Assembly (NCBI GenBank): GCA_005777805.1
Contig: SXLG01000066.1
Span: forward strand, 1-52,530
Direction: 5' to 3'
Origin: Pseudomonadota bacterium
GTDB lineage: Bacteria; Desulfobacterota; Binatia; UBA12015
Length of the DNA: 52,530 nucleotides
Part shown: positions 24,338 through 33,562 of the stretch, piece after piece
How positions within the stretch are numbered: the first letter of the stretch is position 1
Layout: each line of letters starts with the position of its first letter
The notes under the pieces: generated by a model
What the model saw: the letters and a program-made list of their open reading frames with translations, nothing else
Told to the model about the DNA's origin: nothing
Databases searched by the model: none
Made by a program: the position numbers and the translations under genes

Positions 24338-25612
24338 CTACAAGAACGCGCCGGCGACCGTGGCGGTCATGCAGGTGGCAAGCGCGCCGCCAATCATCGC
24401 CCGCAGCGCGAGCTGGGCGATCTCGGCGCCGCGCTCGGGGGCGAGCGGTGGGATGCAGGCCAGTTGGATGCCGATCGAACCAAAGTTGGCAAATCCGCAA
24501 AGGGCATAGATCGCCATCCCGGCCGAGCGTTCGTGCTGGAACACCAACGCCTCGCCCGAACCGGGGAAGAGGTGGATCAGCCGCTCGTAGGCAAGGAACT
24601 CGTTGGCCGCGATCTTGAGCCCGAGCAGCGAACCGAAGAGCCGGGCGTCGTGCCAGCCGTCGATGCCCATGAGCCACGCCAGGGGTGCCAGGAGCCAGCC
24701 CAGAAGCCACGCCAGCGAGAGCTCGGGGACGCCGAGCCAGCCCCCGAGCGCGCCGAGCGGCCAGTCAATGAGTGCCAGCAGGCCGAGAAACGCGATCAGC
24801 ATGGCGATCACGTTGAGGTAGAGCTGGAGGCCGTCGCGCGTGCCTGTCACCGCGGCCTCGATCAAATTATTGCTCTGGCGTTCGACGACAAACGGCACGC
24901 GCCCGGCAGTCATGGGCTGCCCCGTTTCGGGCAGCATCACCTTGGCGATCAGGAGAGCCGCCGGCGCCGACATGATCGACGCCGCAAGCAGATCCGGCGC
25001 CCAGCGTTTGCCGACCATCCCGATATAGACGGCAAGCACCGAACCGGCGAGCGTCGCGAAACCACCCGTCATGAGGCAATTCAACTCGGAGCGTGTCATG
25101 CGGGCGAGGTAGGGCCGCACCACGAGCGGCGACTCCGCCTGGCCGACGAAAACCGTGGCGGCCATGGCCAGCGCCTCCGCGCCCGAAACGCCGAACGTGG
25201 CCGAGAGCATCCGCGCGACAACCCAGGTAACCCGCTGCATGACGCCAAGGTGGTAGAGCACGCTCATCAGCGCGGCGAAGAAGATGATGACCACGAGCCC
25301 GGTGCCCGCAAAAGCGAACACGAAGGCCCGCGCTGGACCGAAGGTACCCGCCATCGCCGCCGGATCAGCAAGCGGCCCGAACACCAGCTCGGCCCCCGGA
25401 CGGGCCATCCCCACCAGTCGGTTCACGAAAGCCGCCGCGAGCTGCATCGTCTCCCGCCCCGGCTCGGTCCGCAGGATGAGAAGCGCCAGGAGCACCTGTC
25501 CGCCGATGCCCCATGCGACAATCCGCCACGGAATACGCGCGCGACGCTCCGCGACGAGCCAGGCGACAAGGATAATAAATGCCAGACCGAGAGCCGCACG
25601 CAAGATCGCCAT
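24338..25612 (-). CDS. Concentrative nucleoside transporter (CNT/NupC family)
   Basis: Inner-membrane nucleoside:cation symporter. The start MAILRAALGLAFIILVAWLV is followed by SRxxIPWR-like RRARIPWRIVAWGI, the core motif VFVGQAESPLVVRPYL, the second signature GFANFGSIGIQLACI, and a long series of hydrophobic helices. The ATG at 25612 gives 424 aa, usual for CNT; the 20 residues before it in the ORF track are not family-like. Nucleosides imported here could feed PgeF-type phosphorolysis encoded elsewhere in the window, but no operon link is seen. Confidence 0.92.
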   Translation of the reverse strand: MAILRAALGLAFIILVAWLVAERRARIPWRIVAWGIGGQVLLALLILRTEPGRETMQLAAAFVNRLVGMARPGAELVFGPLADPAAMAGTFGPARAFVFAFAGTGLVVIIFFAALMSVLYHLGVMQRVTWVVARMLSATFGVSGAEALAMAATVFVGQAESPLVVRPYLARMTRSELNCLMTGGFATLAGSVLAVYIGMVGKRWAPDLLAASIMSAPAALLIAKVMLPETGQPMTAGRVPFVVERQSNNLIEAAVTGTRDGLQLYLNVIAMLIAFLGLLALIDWPLGALGGWLGVPELSLAWLLGWLLAPLAWLMGIDGWHDARLFGSLLGLKIAANEFLAYERLIHLFPGSGEALVFQHERSAGMAIYALCGFANFGSIGIQLACIPPLAPERGAEIAQLALRAMIGGALATCMTATVAGAFL

Positions 25613-25966
25613 CCCGCCCGAGTAGCCGGCCCGGGCGAAGCAGGGCAAACGCCGGCCTATGCACCCCGGCACGACGTCGCCAGGATCACCCGCTGGCTCG
25701 CTATCCGAGTGCGCCAGGTGCGCGGGCCTCCGACCGTTGTTGCGTGCCTGCGACGGGAAGCCGCGCGGCCTCGCCGCCCGAATGCGTTGGGTGCGCGGGC
25801 CTCCGGCCCGCTCTTCGTATCGTCAACGTCGCCCACAGGTTCGCCGCCCGAGATCCTTGCGACGGCACGACGACGCCATCGCTGGCCCAGAGCGCGACGT
25901 CGCGCGGGCCCCCCACGCGCAGCCGAGCTTGCACCAGCACCCGGCTGAGCCCTATGGCGCAGAGCC
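25613..25966. repeat. Intergenic region with degenerate ~70-73 bp direct repeats
   Basis: About 350 bp without a gene, between divergent transporter and amidase genes. GGTGCGCGGGCCTCCG occurs at 25717 and 25790 (73 bp apart), TCGCCGCCCG at 25771 and 25841 (70 bp apart), and CCTTGCGACGG-like words recur. It must also hold both promoters. The long ORF 25579-28977 crossing it is an artefact of an upstream extension. Confidence 0.6.
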
Positions 25967-27397
25967 GTGAATCACGAACTCGAAGAACTGGACGCCACCG
26001 CCTGCGCCGAGCTGATCCGGCGCGGCGAGGTCACACCGCTCGAGATGGTCGATGCCGCGATCGCCCGCATCGAGGAGCGCAACCCGGCGCTCAACGCGAT
26101 CGTAACGCCGATGTTCGAGATTGCGCGCGAACGGGCGCGCGGGCCACTGCCCGACGGCCCCTTCCGCGGCGTGCCCTATTTGCTCAAGGACCTGATGGGG
26201 ACATGGGCCGGCGTCCGGGAGACGAGCGGCTCGGCGCTGCTGCGCGACTTCGTCGCTCCCTTCGACTCCGAGTTGGTGGCACGCCTCAAGGCGGCTGGCT
26301 TCATCGTGCTCGGCAAGACCAACACGCCGGAGTTCGGCATCGTCCCGACCACCGAGTCGGCCTTTCTCGGTGCGGCGCGCAACCCGTGGAATCGGGCGCA
26401 CAGCACCGGCGGCTCGAGTGGTGGCTCGGCCTGCGCCGTCGCTGCCCGCATGGTGCCGGCAGCACACGCCAACGACGGTGGTGGCTCGATCCGCATCCCG
26501 GCCTCCTGCTGCGGACTCTTCGGACTCAAGCCCACGCGCGGCCGGAATCCGCTCGGACCGATCTACGGCGACGTCATGAACGGGCTCGTGGTCGAACATG
26601 CCGTGACGCGCTCGGTCCGCGACAGCGCTGCGATTTTGGATGCGACGTGTGGCGCCGACGCCGGCGCGCCCTATTTTGCGCCGCCACCGGCACGCCCCTT
26701 CCTGCAGGAGGTCGGTGCGCCGACGGGACGGCTGCGGATCGGCGTCACTATCGATTCGCCGCTGGGAGGTGCGAGCCATGCCGACTGCGCCGAGGCGGTC
26801 CGCGCGACCGCTCGCCTGCTCACCGACCAGGGCCACGCGGTCGAGGAGATCCGCGCCCAACTCGATCCTGCGGCACTGCAAGACGCCTTCATCAAGATCT
26901 ACGCCTGCGGCATCGCCCAGAACGTCGCCATGGCCACTCTCGCGGCGGGCCGCCAGCCCGAGGCCAACGATCTCGAGCCCCTGACCGCAGCACTCGCCGA
27001 GATGGGCCGCGGCATCTCGGGGGCGGACTATTTGATGGCCGTGCTCACGCTGCAACTGGCCACCCGTCAGCTCGTCGCGGCCATGGACGGCTTCGATCTC
27101 TGGCTGACGCCCACCCTCACCGAGCCGCCGGTGTCGCTCGGAACGCTCGACTCGCCGGCCGGCGATCCGCTGCGCGGCCTGATGCGGGCGAGCACCTACG
27201 TGCCCTTCACCGCGCTGTGCAACTTCACCGGACAGCCCGCCATGTCTTTTCCCTTGCACTGGAACGAGGTCTCGCTGCCGATCGGCGTGCACTTCGTGGC
27301 CCGGCAAGGCGCCGAGGCCCTGCTCTTCCGGCTGGCGGCCGAGCTCGAGGAGGCCCGCGGGCCCCTGCGCGCCCCCGCTCCTCCGGCCGCCGGCTGA
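25967..27397 (+). CDS. Amidase signature family hydrolase
   Basis: Hydrolyses carboxamides through a Ser-cisSer-Lys triad. Lys74 lies in YLLKDLMG, the Gly/Ser-rich [13 protein letters not shown] holds the cis-Ser, and Ser174 in [13 protein letters not shown] is the nucleophile (relatives often have GTDTGGSIR). The C-terminal [14 protein letters not shown]...LPIGVHFVA is typical. GTG start at 25967; 476 aa, the normal length. No gatB or gatC is adjacent and the sequence looks like the aryl/acyl amidase group, not GatA, so it is not assigned to glutamyl-tRNA amidation. No signal peptide. It is followed 53 bp later by the TMEM220 fusion on the same strand. Confidence 0.9.
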   Translation: MNHELEELDATACAELIRRGEVTPLEMVDAAIARIEERNPALNAIVTPMFEIARERARGPLPDGPFRGVPYLLKDLMGTWAGVRETSGSALLRDFVAPFDSELVARLKAAGFIVLGKTNTPEFGIVPTTESAFLGAARNPWNRAHSTGGSSGGSACAVAARMVPAAHANDGGGSIRIPASCCGLFGLKPTRGRNPLGPIYGDVMNGLVVEHAVTRSVRDSAAILDATCGADAGAPYFAPPPARPFLQEVGAPTGRLRIGVTIDSPLGGASHADCAEAVRATARLLTDQGHAVEEIRAQLDPAALQDAFIKIYACGIAQNVAMATLAAGRQPEANDLEPLTAALAEMGRGISGADYLMAVLTLQLATRQLVAAMDGFDLWLTPTLTEPPVSLGTLDSPAGDPLRGLMRASTYVPFTALCNFTGQPAMSFPLHWNEVSLPIGVHFVARQGAEALLFRLAAELEEARGPLRAPAPPAAG

Positions 27398-27450
27398 GGT
27401 CGCCGGGACCCGGTGGCCGCCGCCCCGAATCTGTGAGAGGAGGCATCACC

Positions 27451-28977
27451 GTGCGGATGGCCTCTTGGATCGCGGCGAGCCTCTTTCTGCTGAGCGCGCT
27501 CGCCCAGTGGAACGATCCCGATCCCATTCGTTGGATCGCCCTCTACCTCGGCGCGACCCTGCTGGCGGTCGGCGCGGCGCGCGGTCAATTCTGGCTGTGG
27601 CCGAGCACCTTCGCGACGTTGATTTACCTCGCCACGGCAGCACCGCTGCTGCCCTCGCTGCGCGCCGCGGACCTCAGCGCGTTCACGTCCTTCGGCATGT
27701 CGTCGCTGCGCGACGAGGAGGCGCGCGAAGCGCTGGGGATGCTGATCTGTGCCGGTTGGAGCGGGGGACTGGCGCTGCGCGCGGCGGGACGGCGCCGCGC
27801 CCGACGGCGCCGGCGCGGACTCCTGCTGCCACTCGTCGTCGGCGCCCTGTCGACGGCACTCGGCGGCTGCGCAGCACTGGCCCCCACCCCGGCAACCCTG
27901 CAAGCCAAAGCCGCTCTGCCCATCACCATTCCGCTCGGTCCCGAGGTCGATCTAAGGCCGCGCACCACCGTGGCCTCGGGCCTTGCCAATCCCCGCGGCA
28001 TGTTGGCGCGCGCCGACGGCAGCCTGCTCGTGGCGCTCGCCGGCACGGGCGACTCGGCGGCACCGGGTTCGGGCGCACTGGTCGAACTCACGCCACCGCG
28101 CGAGGGCCGCCGCTCCGTGCGACCGCTGCTCATCGGTCAGGAATCGACCAATCTGGTCGCGCTGGTACGACGCGACGAGGTCTTTGGCCTTGCCGGCATT
28201 TCTGCGGGCGACGACACCGTACTGCTCACCCTGGCTCGCTTCGGTGGTCCCTCGCACGTCCTTGCGATCGAGGGGCAGACGACGCGGCCCTGGGCCGTGG
28301 TGCACGGCAACATCAACGACATGACGTGGGATCCCAGGCGGCGGCGCTGGTACGGCGTGTCGTCTTCGCACGACGAAATACTGATCCTGACCGCCGGTGC
28401 CCGCTCCCGGCGCTTCGTCAAGCTGCCGCCCCTGGCACAGGGCCAGGACGCCGTGCCGGGCTACCTCGAGTACGATCCAACCACCGATCGCATTCTGGTC
28501 TCCCTCTTCACCGGCTCGCCACTCGGCGAGGAGGGCGGCACGGGTACCGATATCATTCCCGGCGCCGGCAAGATCATCGCCGTCGATCCCGATTCCGGGG
28601 ACATCACCGATGTCGTGACCGGACTCACGGCCCCGACCGATCTGGCGCTGGACTCGGCAGGGAAACTCCATGTGCTGGAGATCTCGCGTGATTTCGTCGA
28701 CGCGGTGGAGTCACGGCAAGCGATGCTCGGCAAGGTCAGCCACGGCGGCTTCCGGCGCTTCTCCGGCCGGCTACTGCGCATCGATCGCCAGCGCGGCAGC
28801 GTGACAGTGCTGGCGGACGATCTCGACGCCCCGACGAATCTCGCCTGGGACGGTGCGGCACTGCTGGTGGCCCAGGGCATGGGCACCCCCGAACGGCTCA
28901 TCCCACGCCCCGACGGCAGCATCACCCCGCTCGACGGCGTGATCGAGCGCATCGAGCTGCCGGCCCACCAGCCCTGA
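27451..28977 (+). CDS. TMEM220-type membrane domain fused to a lipoprotein-like beta-propeller
   Basis: The GTG at 27451 has AGAGGAGG at 7 nt. Residues 1-110 form a small membrane domain with QWNDPDPIRWIALYLGA and a later RDEEAREALGMLI, the marks of transmembrane family 220. After an Arg-rich stretch (RRRARRRRRG) comes a signal-like hydrophobic segment ending ALGGC, with Cys140 placed like a lipobox. The rest (about 360 aa) is a ScyD/SMP-30-like propeller: TTVASGLANPRGM, NDMTWDPRRRRWYGVSS, SGDITDVVTGLTAPTDLA and APTNLAWDGAALLVA. One continuous frame with no good internal start supports a real fusion, though a lost stop between two genes is an alternative. The propeller would face the periplasm. 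Function unknown. Confidence 0.8.
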   Translation: MRMASWIAASLFLLSALAQWNDPDPIRWIALYLGATLLAVGAARGQFWLWPSTFATLIYLATAAPLLPSLRAADLSAFTSFGMSSLRDEEAREALGMLICAGWSGGLALRAAGRRRARRRRRGLLLPLVVGALSTALGGCAALAPTPATLQAKAALPITIPLGPEVDLRPRTTVASGLANPRGMLARADGSLLVALAGTGDSAAPGSGALVELTPPREGRRSVRPLLIGQESTNLVALVRRDEVFGLAGISAGDDTVLLTLARFGGPSHVLAIEGQTTRPWAVVHGNINDMTWDPRRRRWYGVSSSHDEILILTAGARSRRFVKLPPLAQGQDAVPGYLEYDPTTDRILVSLFTGSPLGEEGGTGTDIIPGAGKIIAVDPDSGDITDVVTGLTAPTDLALDSAGKLHVLEISRDFVDAVESRQAMLGKVSHGGFRRFSGRLLRIDRQRGSVTVLADDLDAPTNLAWDGAALLVAQGMGTPERLIPRPDGSITPLDGVIERIELPAHQP

Positions 28978-29074
28978 TCCACCCGTTCGGCGGCGCGAGC
29001 GCAGGCCCCCACCGACGAGCCGACGTGGGCCATGCCGGGCGTCCGCGGGAGACCTGCGCGGGGCGCCGTCCAGC

Positions 29075-31351
29075 TCAGGGCGCCGGGGCGCGGGCGTAAT
29101 CCACAAAGATTGGCGATGACCAGGCGCGTTCCTCGGTCGGCGAGAGGCAGTCGTCCATGAAGGGGGTGCGGAAGTCGCCCCAGCAGGGATCGACCTTCCG
29201 GCAGTTGCCCTGATCGTCGTAGACGCAACGCAAGTTCTTCGCATTGACCGCCTGGCTCGGCTCCTCGACGGCGCGCGCGTAGTAGAGCGTGTCGCGGGAG
29301 AGTCCCGGAAACTCGTCGTCGGTGAACTCGATCGCGCAACCGGCGGGATCAGCCGGACACTCGAAGACCCGCCACGGATCCTCGATCAACGGGCGCACAT
29401 CCTCGCCCGCCTTCACCTGCGGCTGAATGCGGATCACCTCGATGCGCGAGATCTTCCGCCGGACGTCGGACGGGTTGTAACACTCGCCTTGACAGAGGCT
29501 CTGCAAACGCTCGGGCGAGAGAGACTCGGTCGAGTACTCGGGGCAGCCCGGCTTCTGTTCGAGAGAGCCGACCGCCCGCACCCCGAAGCGCGGCGCCTCG
29601 CCCATCCGTGTCTCGCTACCCATGGGCAGCGCGGCCGTGCTGCCGGGAGCGTTGAGCAGGTCGAACCACAGCAGGATCCGGGGTCCGCTGGTGCCGTAGA
29701 CCTCGCGGCGTTCGAGCGCTTGCCAGATCGAGTCGCGATCGCGGCCGCTGGAGTGCACCGCCGCCAGCCCGCCGGTCAGGAAGAACGAGGCCTGCCGCTC
29801 GACTTCGACCAACTGGAAGCCCTGCATCGGTCTGGTCACCGGATCGAAGGGGATCGCCTGCGAGCGGGGCTCGGCGGCCGGCGGCATCAGGATCGCGCGA
29901 TCCTCGGCGCTGCGGGTTCCGGCGGCCTCGGTCATCTCGCTGCGGTTGTATTCCTTGTAGCCCGTGCCCGGACGGGCGGTGTGGACGTCGCTCGATGCCA
30001 TGAAGCCGAAACGGAAACGGCGCGGGCTCTGCGGGTCCGCAAAGTTCGAGATGGCTTCGATGTACTGCGCACTGCTGCCGGGGCGGTAGTTGAAGGCCGG
30101 CTGGAAGCAATCCTTGCACTGACCGGAATCGAGCCATTCTTCCGTCTTGACGCCGGGCACGGTGAGATGACCCGCGATGGCCGCATTGACGTAGAACTGG
30201 CGCGCCTCTTCGACCCGACGCGTACATTCGTCGGCCGCGAGCCCTTCCTGCCGGCAGCGCTCGCCGATGATCTCGCCCGCACGCCAGCACGAGGGCATGT
30301 AGTCCGGGCGCGGCTCGGGGCAGTGCGGCTTGCCCTGAGCATCGAAGCGGACGGCCTGCCAATCGCGGTACTCCTCGGAGTTGCCGTGCCCCGAGAAGAC
30401 CTCGATCAGGCGCTGCAGATTCGGGTCGTGCATCGCGCCCTCGAGTTGCTTGTCCCAGGTCGAGCCCGGCGGTGTGTAAAAACCCCAGGTCGTGCCGTGC
30501 GGAATCACGATCGCCGGGACGTTCCACTGGCGCAGCTTCTCGAAGAGCACGTCGGGCGTGCCCGCCGACTCGAGGCAACTCTCGGGCAGCTCGCGCACGT
30601 CGATCCCGTCGGGGCAGGGCTCCAGGTCGGCGCGCTCCGAGAGAAACCGGGCCATATCGTGGTAGCGCCGATCGCCGCCGCGCAGCGCCAACATGCCCCG
30701 CATGAAAACACCGGGGGCAGCCTGCAGCGTCTGGGCACTCACGCCGCGCGAGGCGATCGGCCGCGTCGTGATCTGATCGTCGGAAAGGCCCCGCAAGATA
30801 ACATTCTTGTGTCCGTAGTGATCGGCCGGACTGGCGCCAACCTGGGTCCACTCCCAGCCGAGATACGCCACCACATCGGGGTCAGCGGCGTCGCCGGCGA
30901 CGGCATTGCACTGCCGGATCGACTCGACGGTCTCGTCCCAGTTGGCCGGACTGATGCCCTCGGCATGGTCGTTGATCGACCAGAAATCGAGCGTCGAGCA
31001 GTAGCGCGCGAAGTCGCAGGCATCCGCGGGCGGGTGGCTGCCCTCGCCCGCGAGGAAGGGCAGGCTCATCATGAAAGCGTCGGCCGAGAAGGTCGTATGG
31101 ACGTGCAGATCGCCGAAAAGGACTTGTTTGGGCTCGTCCACACCGACACGGCGGGCGGCCGTGGTCACCGCGGCGGCGTGCTCGGCGACGACCTCGGGCG
31201 CCAGCCGGGGACCGGCGATCTCGCCGGGGCTCTCGTGACTTCCGAACCAACCCCGGCCGGCGGCGTAGACCACGAGCACGCCGAGCACGATGAGGACCAC
31301 AGCCCCGGTCAGAATACGTCTGAGCATGGGGTCAGGAATCACGGGCCGCAT
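29075..31351 (-). CDS. DUF3604 family, PHP-like metal-dependent protein, membrane-anchored
   Basis: Large (about 750 aa) extracytoplasmic protein with an N-terminal anchor or signal (RILTGAVVLIVLGVLVVY). The PHP-like metal site appears as FGDLHVHTTFSADAF, SINDHAEGISP, VIPHGTTWGF and ASSDVHTARPGTGYKEY. Many paired cysteines (CDFARYC, GQCKDC, CQGEC) suggest disulfides outside the cytoplasm. DUF3604 proteins have no settled function; the fold suggests a phosphoesterase or other hydrolase. Two starts are possible, 31351 and the ATG at 31327 (MLRRILTG), neither with a good ribosome site. It is divergent from the copper-monooxygenase-like lipoprotein across about 340 bp, and the two may be co-regulated. 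Confidence 0.85.
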   Translation of the reverse strand: MRPVIPDPMLRRILTGAVVLIVLGVLVVYAAGRGWFGSHESPGEIAGPRLAPEVVAEHAAAVTTAARRVGVDEPKQVLFGDLHVHTTFSADAFMMSLPFLAGEGSHPPADACDFARYCSTLDFWSINDHAEGISPANWDETVESIRQCNAVAGDAADPDVVAYLGWEWTQVGASPADHYGHKNVILRGLSDDQITTRPIASRGVSAQTLQAAPGVFMRGMLALRGGDRRYHDMARFLSERADLEPCPDGIDVRELPESCLESAGTPDVLFEKLRQWNVPAIVIPHGTTWGFYTPPGSTWDKQLEGAMHDPNLQRLIEVFSGHGNSEEYRDWQAVRFDAQGKPHCPEPRPDYMPSCWRAGEIIGERCRQEGLAADECTRRVEEARQFYVNAAIAGHLTVPGVKTEEWLDSGQCKDCFQPAFNYRPGSSAQYIEAISNFADPQSPRRFRFGFMASSDVHTARPGTGYKEYNRSEMTEAAGTRSAEDRAILMPPAAEPRSQAIPFDPVTRPMQGFQLVEVERQASFFLTGGLAAVHSSGRDRDSIWQALERREVYGTSGPRILLWFDLLNAPGSTAALPMGSETRMGEAPRFGVRAVGSLEQKPGCPEYSTESLSPERLQSLCQGECYNPSDVRRKISRIEVIRIQPQVKAGEDVRPLIEDPWRVFECPADPAGCAIEFTDDEFPGLSRDTLYYARAVEEPSQAVNAKNLRCVYDDQGNCRKVDPCWGDFRTPFMDDCLSPTEERAWSSPIFVDYARAPAP

Positions 31352-31686
31352 CGCCCCGCAAGCGGCACGCCCCCCCTAAGCCCCGCGCGAGGGCCGTCCG
31401 TCGGAGGCCGGATCCGCCATCGCCTCGACCGCCAATGGTTCCTCGAAGCGCCTCTCGGGGACCAACCGGACGGGGCCGAGCTGCACCGACGGCTTCCGGC
31501 ATGGGGCGCGGCGGCCTCGCTGCAGTTCCGAGAGCGGCCGTTCCCACCCGGTGGCACACCCGGGCCGACCTCTTGACCTCCCTGCCGTTGCAAACAGCCC
31601 CTCGAGGCGCCAAGGGACGGCAAGCTGTGCCAACGGCCGCCACGGAACCAAGCGTTGCGTTCACGCCGCCGCAGAGGAGACCCCCG

Positions 31687-33405
31687 ATGATCCCTTCGCT
31701 TCGATCCCCTTGGCGACTCGTCGCCCTGGCCCTGGTCAGCGTCTCCGCTGCCGCCTGCAGCAATGCCGGCGGCGGCGCGCCGGTCGATCCGCCCGCAGGC
31801 TGCGTCGGCGAGAGTTACGCGAGCACCTTCGAGGCCGTGCAGAAGCTCGTCTTCGCGCGGCACGGCTGCGCCGCCGAGGCCTGCCACGGCGGCGCACGTT
31901 CGGGAGGTCTCGACCTGCGGCCCGAGGTCGCCCACGCCAACCTGATCGACGTGCCCTCGGCCGGCGACGCCGAGGCCCGCGTCGTGCCGGGCGACCCGCA
32001 GCGCAGCACCCTCTGGCGCAAGCTCGCCGCGGCGACCGTGCCCGGCTCGGTCCGGATCGCGAATTCGCCCATGCCGATCGGCGCGGCCCCCCTCAGCGAG
32101 GAGGAACTCGAACTCGTCCGCTTGTGGATCTACGGCGGCGCGCCCGCCACGGGCACCGTGCTCGGCTCCGACGAGCTCGTCGACGGCTGCCTGCCCGAGG
32201 TCGATCCCATCACCATCAAGCCGCTCGATACCCCGGCCCGCGACGAGGGCATTCAACTCGTCATGCCGCAGTACACGCTGCCCGCAGGCGTCGAGGTCGA
32301 GAACTGCTTCGCGTCCTACTACGACTTCTCGGCCCAGATTCCCGCGCGATTCCTCGAGGCCAACGACTACATGTTCCGCTTCAAGGGCATCGAGCTGCGC
32401 CAGGATCCGCAGAGCCATCACGTCATCGTCAACCTGAAATTGCTCGACCCCGCGGAACTCGACCATCCAGATTTCGGCGAGTGGACCTGCAAGGGCGGTC
32501 CCCGCCACGGTGAGGCCTGCGAGCCGCTCGACACCACCGGCTGCGGCGCGGAGGGGCTCTGCGGCAGCGCGCCCCGCGACACGTTTGCCTGCGCCGGCTT
32601 CGGCCCCGGCCCGGGTATTCTTGGCCAGGATCTCTTCCGCATCGGCGGCGCCCAGCAGGCGCAGAACAAGCTCGACTTCCACCCCGGCGTGTTCGCGCAG
32701 ATGCCGGTGCGGGGGCTCGTCTACTGGAACTCGCACGCCTTCAACGTGACGCCCCGCGATCATGTGATGAATGCCCGCCTCAACTACTACTTCGCCGAGA
32801 AGACCGAGTCCTTGCACTCGCTCCGCACCATCTTCGACTCCTCGCGCATCTTCGCGGCCAATGCGGCCCCCTACACCAGCCAGACGATCTGCCAGGACCA
32901 CGTCCTGCCGCAAGGCGCCAACCTCTACGAGCTGAGTTCGCACACCCACAAACACGGCGAGCATTTCTGGGTGGACCTCCAGGGCGGCGAACGAGTCTAC
33001 GAGAACTTCATCTACAACGACCCGGCCGAGGTGCGCTTCGACCCGCCGCGGGTCTTCGACTCGCCCGACCCGGCGCAACGCACGCTGCATTTCTGCGCTA
33101 CCTACAACCACGGCGTCGCCGCCGACGGCTCGCCGGATCCCGAGGTGGTGACGCGCTCGTCGCGTGTGCCGGAGAGCGCGCGCCAACCCGGCTCCTTTGG
33201 CACCTGCGAACCGACCGCCTGCGTCAGCGGCAAGATCGGCGCACCCTGCGACGACGGCGTGCGCGGCAACCTCACCGGCAACGACGACGCCTGCGACTCG
33301 TCGCCCGGCAAAGGCGACGGCTGGTGCGACGCCTGCTCGATCACCGCGGGCGAGAGCACCGAGAACGAAATGTTTATCTTGATCGGAAGCTACTTTATTC
33401 CTTGA
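31687..33405 (+). CDS. Lipoprotein with CX4CH cytochrome-like module and PHM-like copper monooxygenase domain
   Basis: ATG at 31687 with GAGGAGA upstream; the 84 earlier residues of the ORF track are not coding. Signal peptide with lipobox VSAAAC (Cys24), so a lipidated periplasmic or outer-membrane protein of 572 aa. Residues 45-155 resemble small lipoprotein cytochromes: LVFARHGCAAEACHGG (Cys61-X4-Cys66-His67), VPGDPQRSTLW, NSPMPIGAAPLSEEEL, VRLWIYGGAP. Residues 160-545 resemble type II copper, ascorbate-dependent monooxygenases: paired HH at 244-245 (SHHVIVNL), His350 (YWNSHAF), and HTHKH at 419-423. The usual Met ligand region is replaced by LHFCATYNHG. A Cys-rich Ca-loop-like tail follows (CDDGVRGN, DDACDSSPGKGDGWCDAC). 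Substrate unknown. A 17-bp terminator follows directly. Confidence 0.78.
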   Translation: MIPSLRSPWRLVALALVSVSAAACSNAGGGAPVDPPAGCVGESYASTFEAVQKLVFARHGCAAEACHGGARSGGLDLRPEVAHANLIDVPSAGDAEARVVPGDPQRSTLWRKLAAATVPGSVRIANSPMPIGAAPLSEEELELVRLWIYGGAPATGTVLGSDELVDGCLPEVDPITIKPLDTPARDEGIQLVMPQYTLPAGVEVENCFASYYDFSAQIPARFLEANDYMFRFKGIELRQDPQSHHVIVNLKLLDPAELDHPDFGEWTCKGGPRHGEACEPLDTTGCGAEGLCGSAPRDTFACAGFGPGPGILGQDLFRIGGAQQAQNKLDFHPGVFAQMPVRGLVYWNSHAFNVTPRDHVMNARLNYYFAEKTESLHSLRTIFDSSRIFAANAAPYTSQTICQDHVLPQGANLYELSSHTHKHGEHFWVDLQGGERVYENFIYNDPAEVRFDPPRVFDSPDPAQRTLHFCATYNHGVAADGSPDPEVVTRSSRVPESARQPGSFGTCEPTACVSGKIGAPCDDGVRGNLTGNDDACDSSPGKGDGWCDACSITAGESTENEMFILIGSYFIP

Positions 33406-33406
33406 C

Positions 33407-33447
33407 CCGGTCGCGGGCGCACCCCAAGCCGGTGCGCCCGCGACCGG
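33407..33447. terminator. 17-bp perfect-stem hairpin between convergent genes
   Basis: Stem 33407-33423/33431-33447 (CCGGTCGCGGGCGCACC and its complement) with a 7-nt loop, starting one base after the lipoprotein stop codon. The sulfatase gene converges on it, so it may act in both directions. Confidence 0.75.
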
Positions 33448-33562
33448 CTTGACCGAGACGAGCGGCCGGGCCTCGGAGTCAGCCGCCCCAGCGCGAAGAG
33501 CGTGGCGCACGCAAGCGAGCGCGCTCGACCGACAAGCCGCCGGGCCCGCCCCCACAGCGCGG

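Noticed and set aside
25579-27450. N-terminal 600 residues of the 1132-aa ORF
   Set aside because: Arg/Pro-rich shadow of the amidase gene. The real gene starts at the GTG at 27451 with a strong ribosome site.
33407-33447. Phage or integron attachment site
   Set aside because: The perfect palindrome sits one base after a stop codon between convergent genes and has no integrase nearby. A terminator is simpler.
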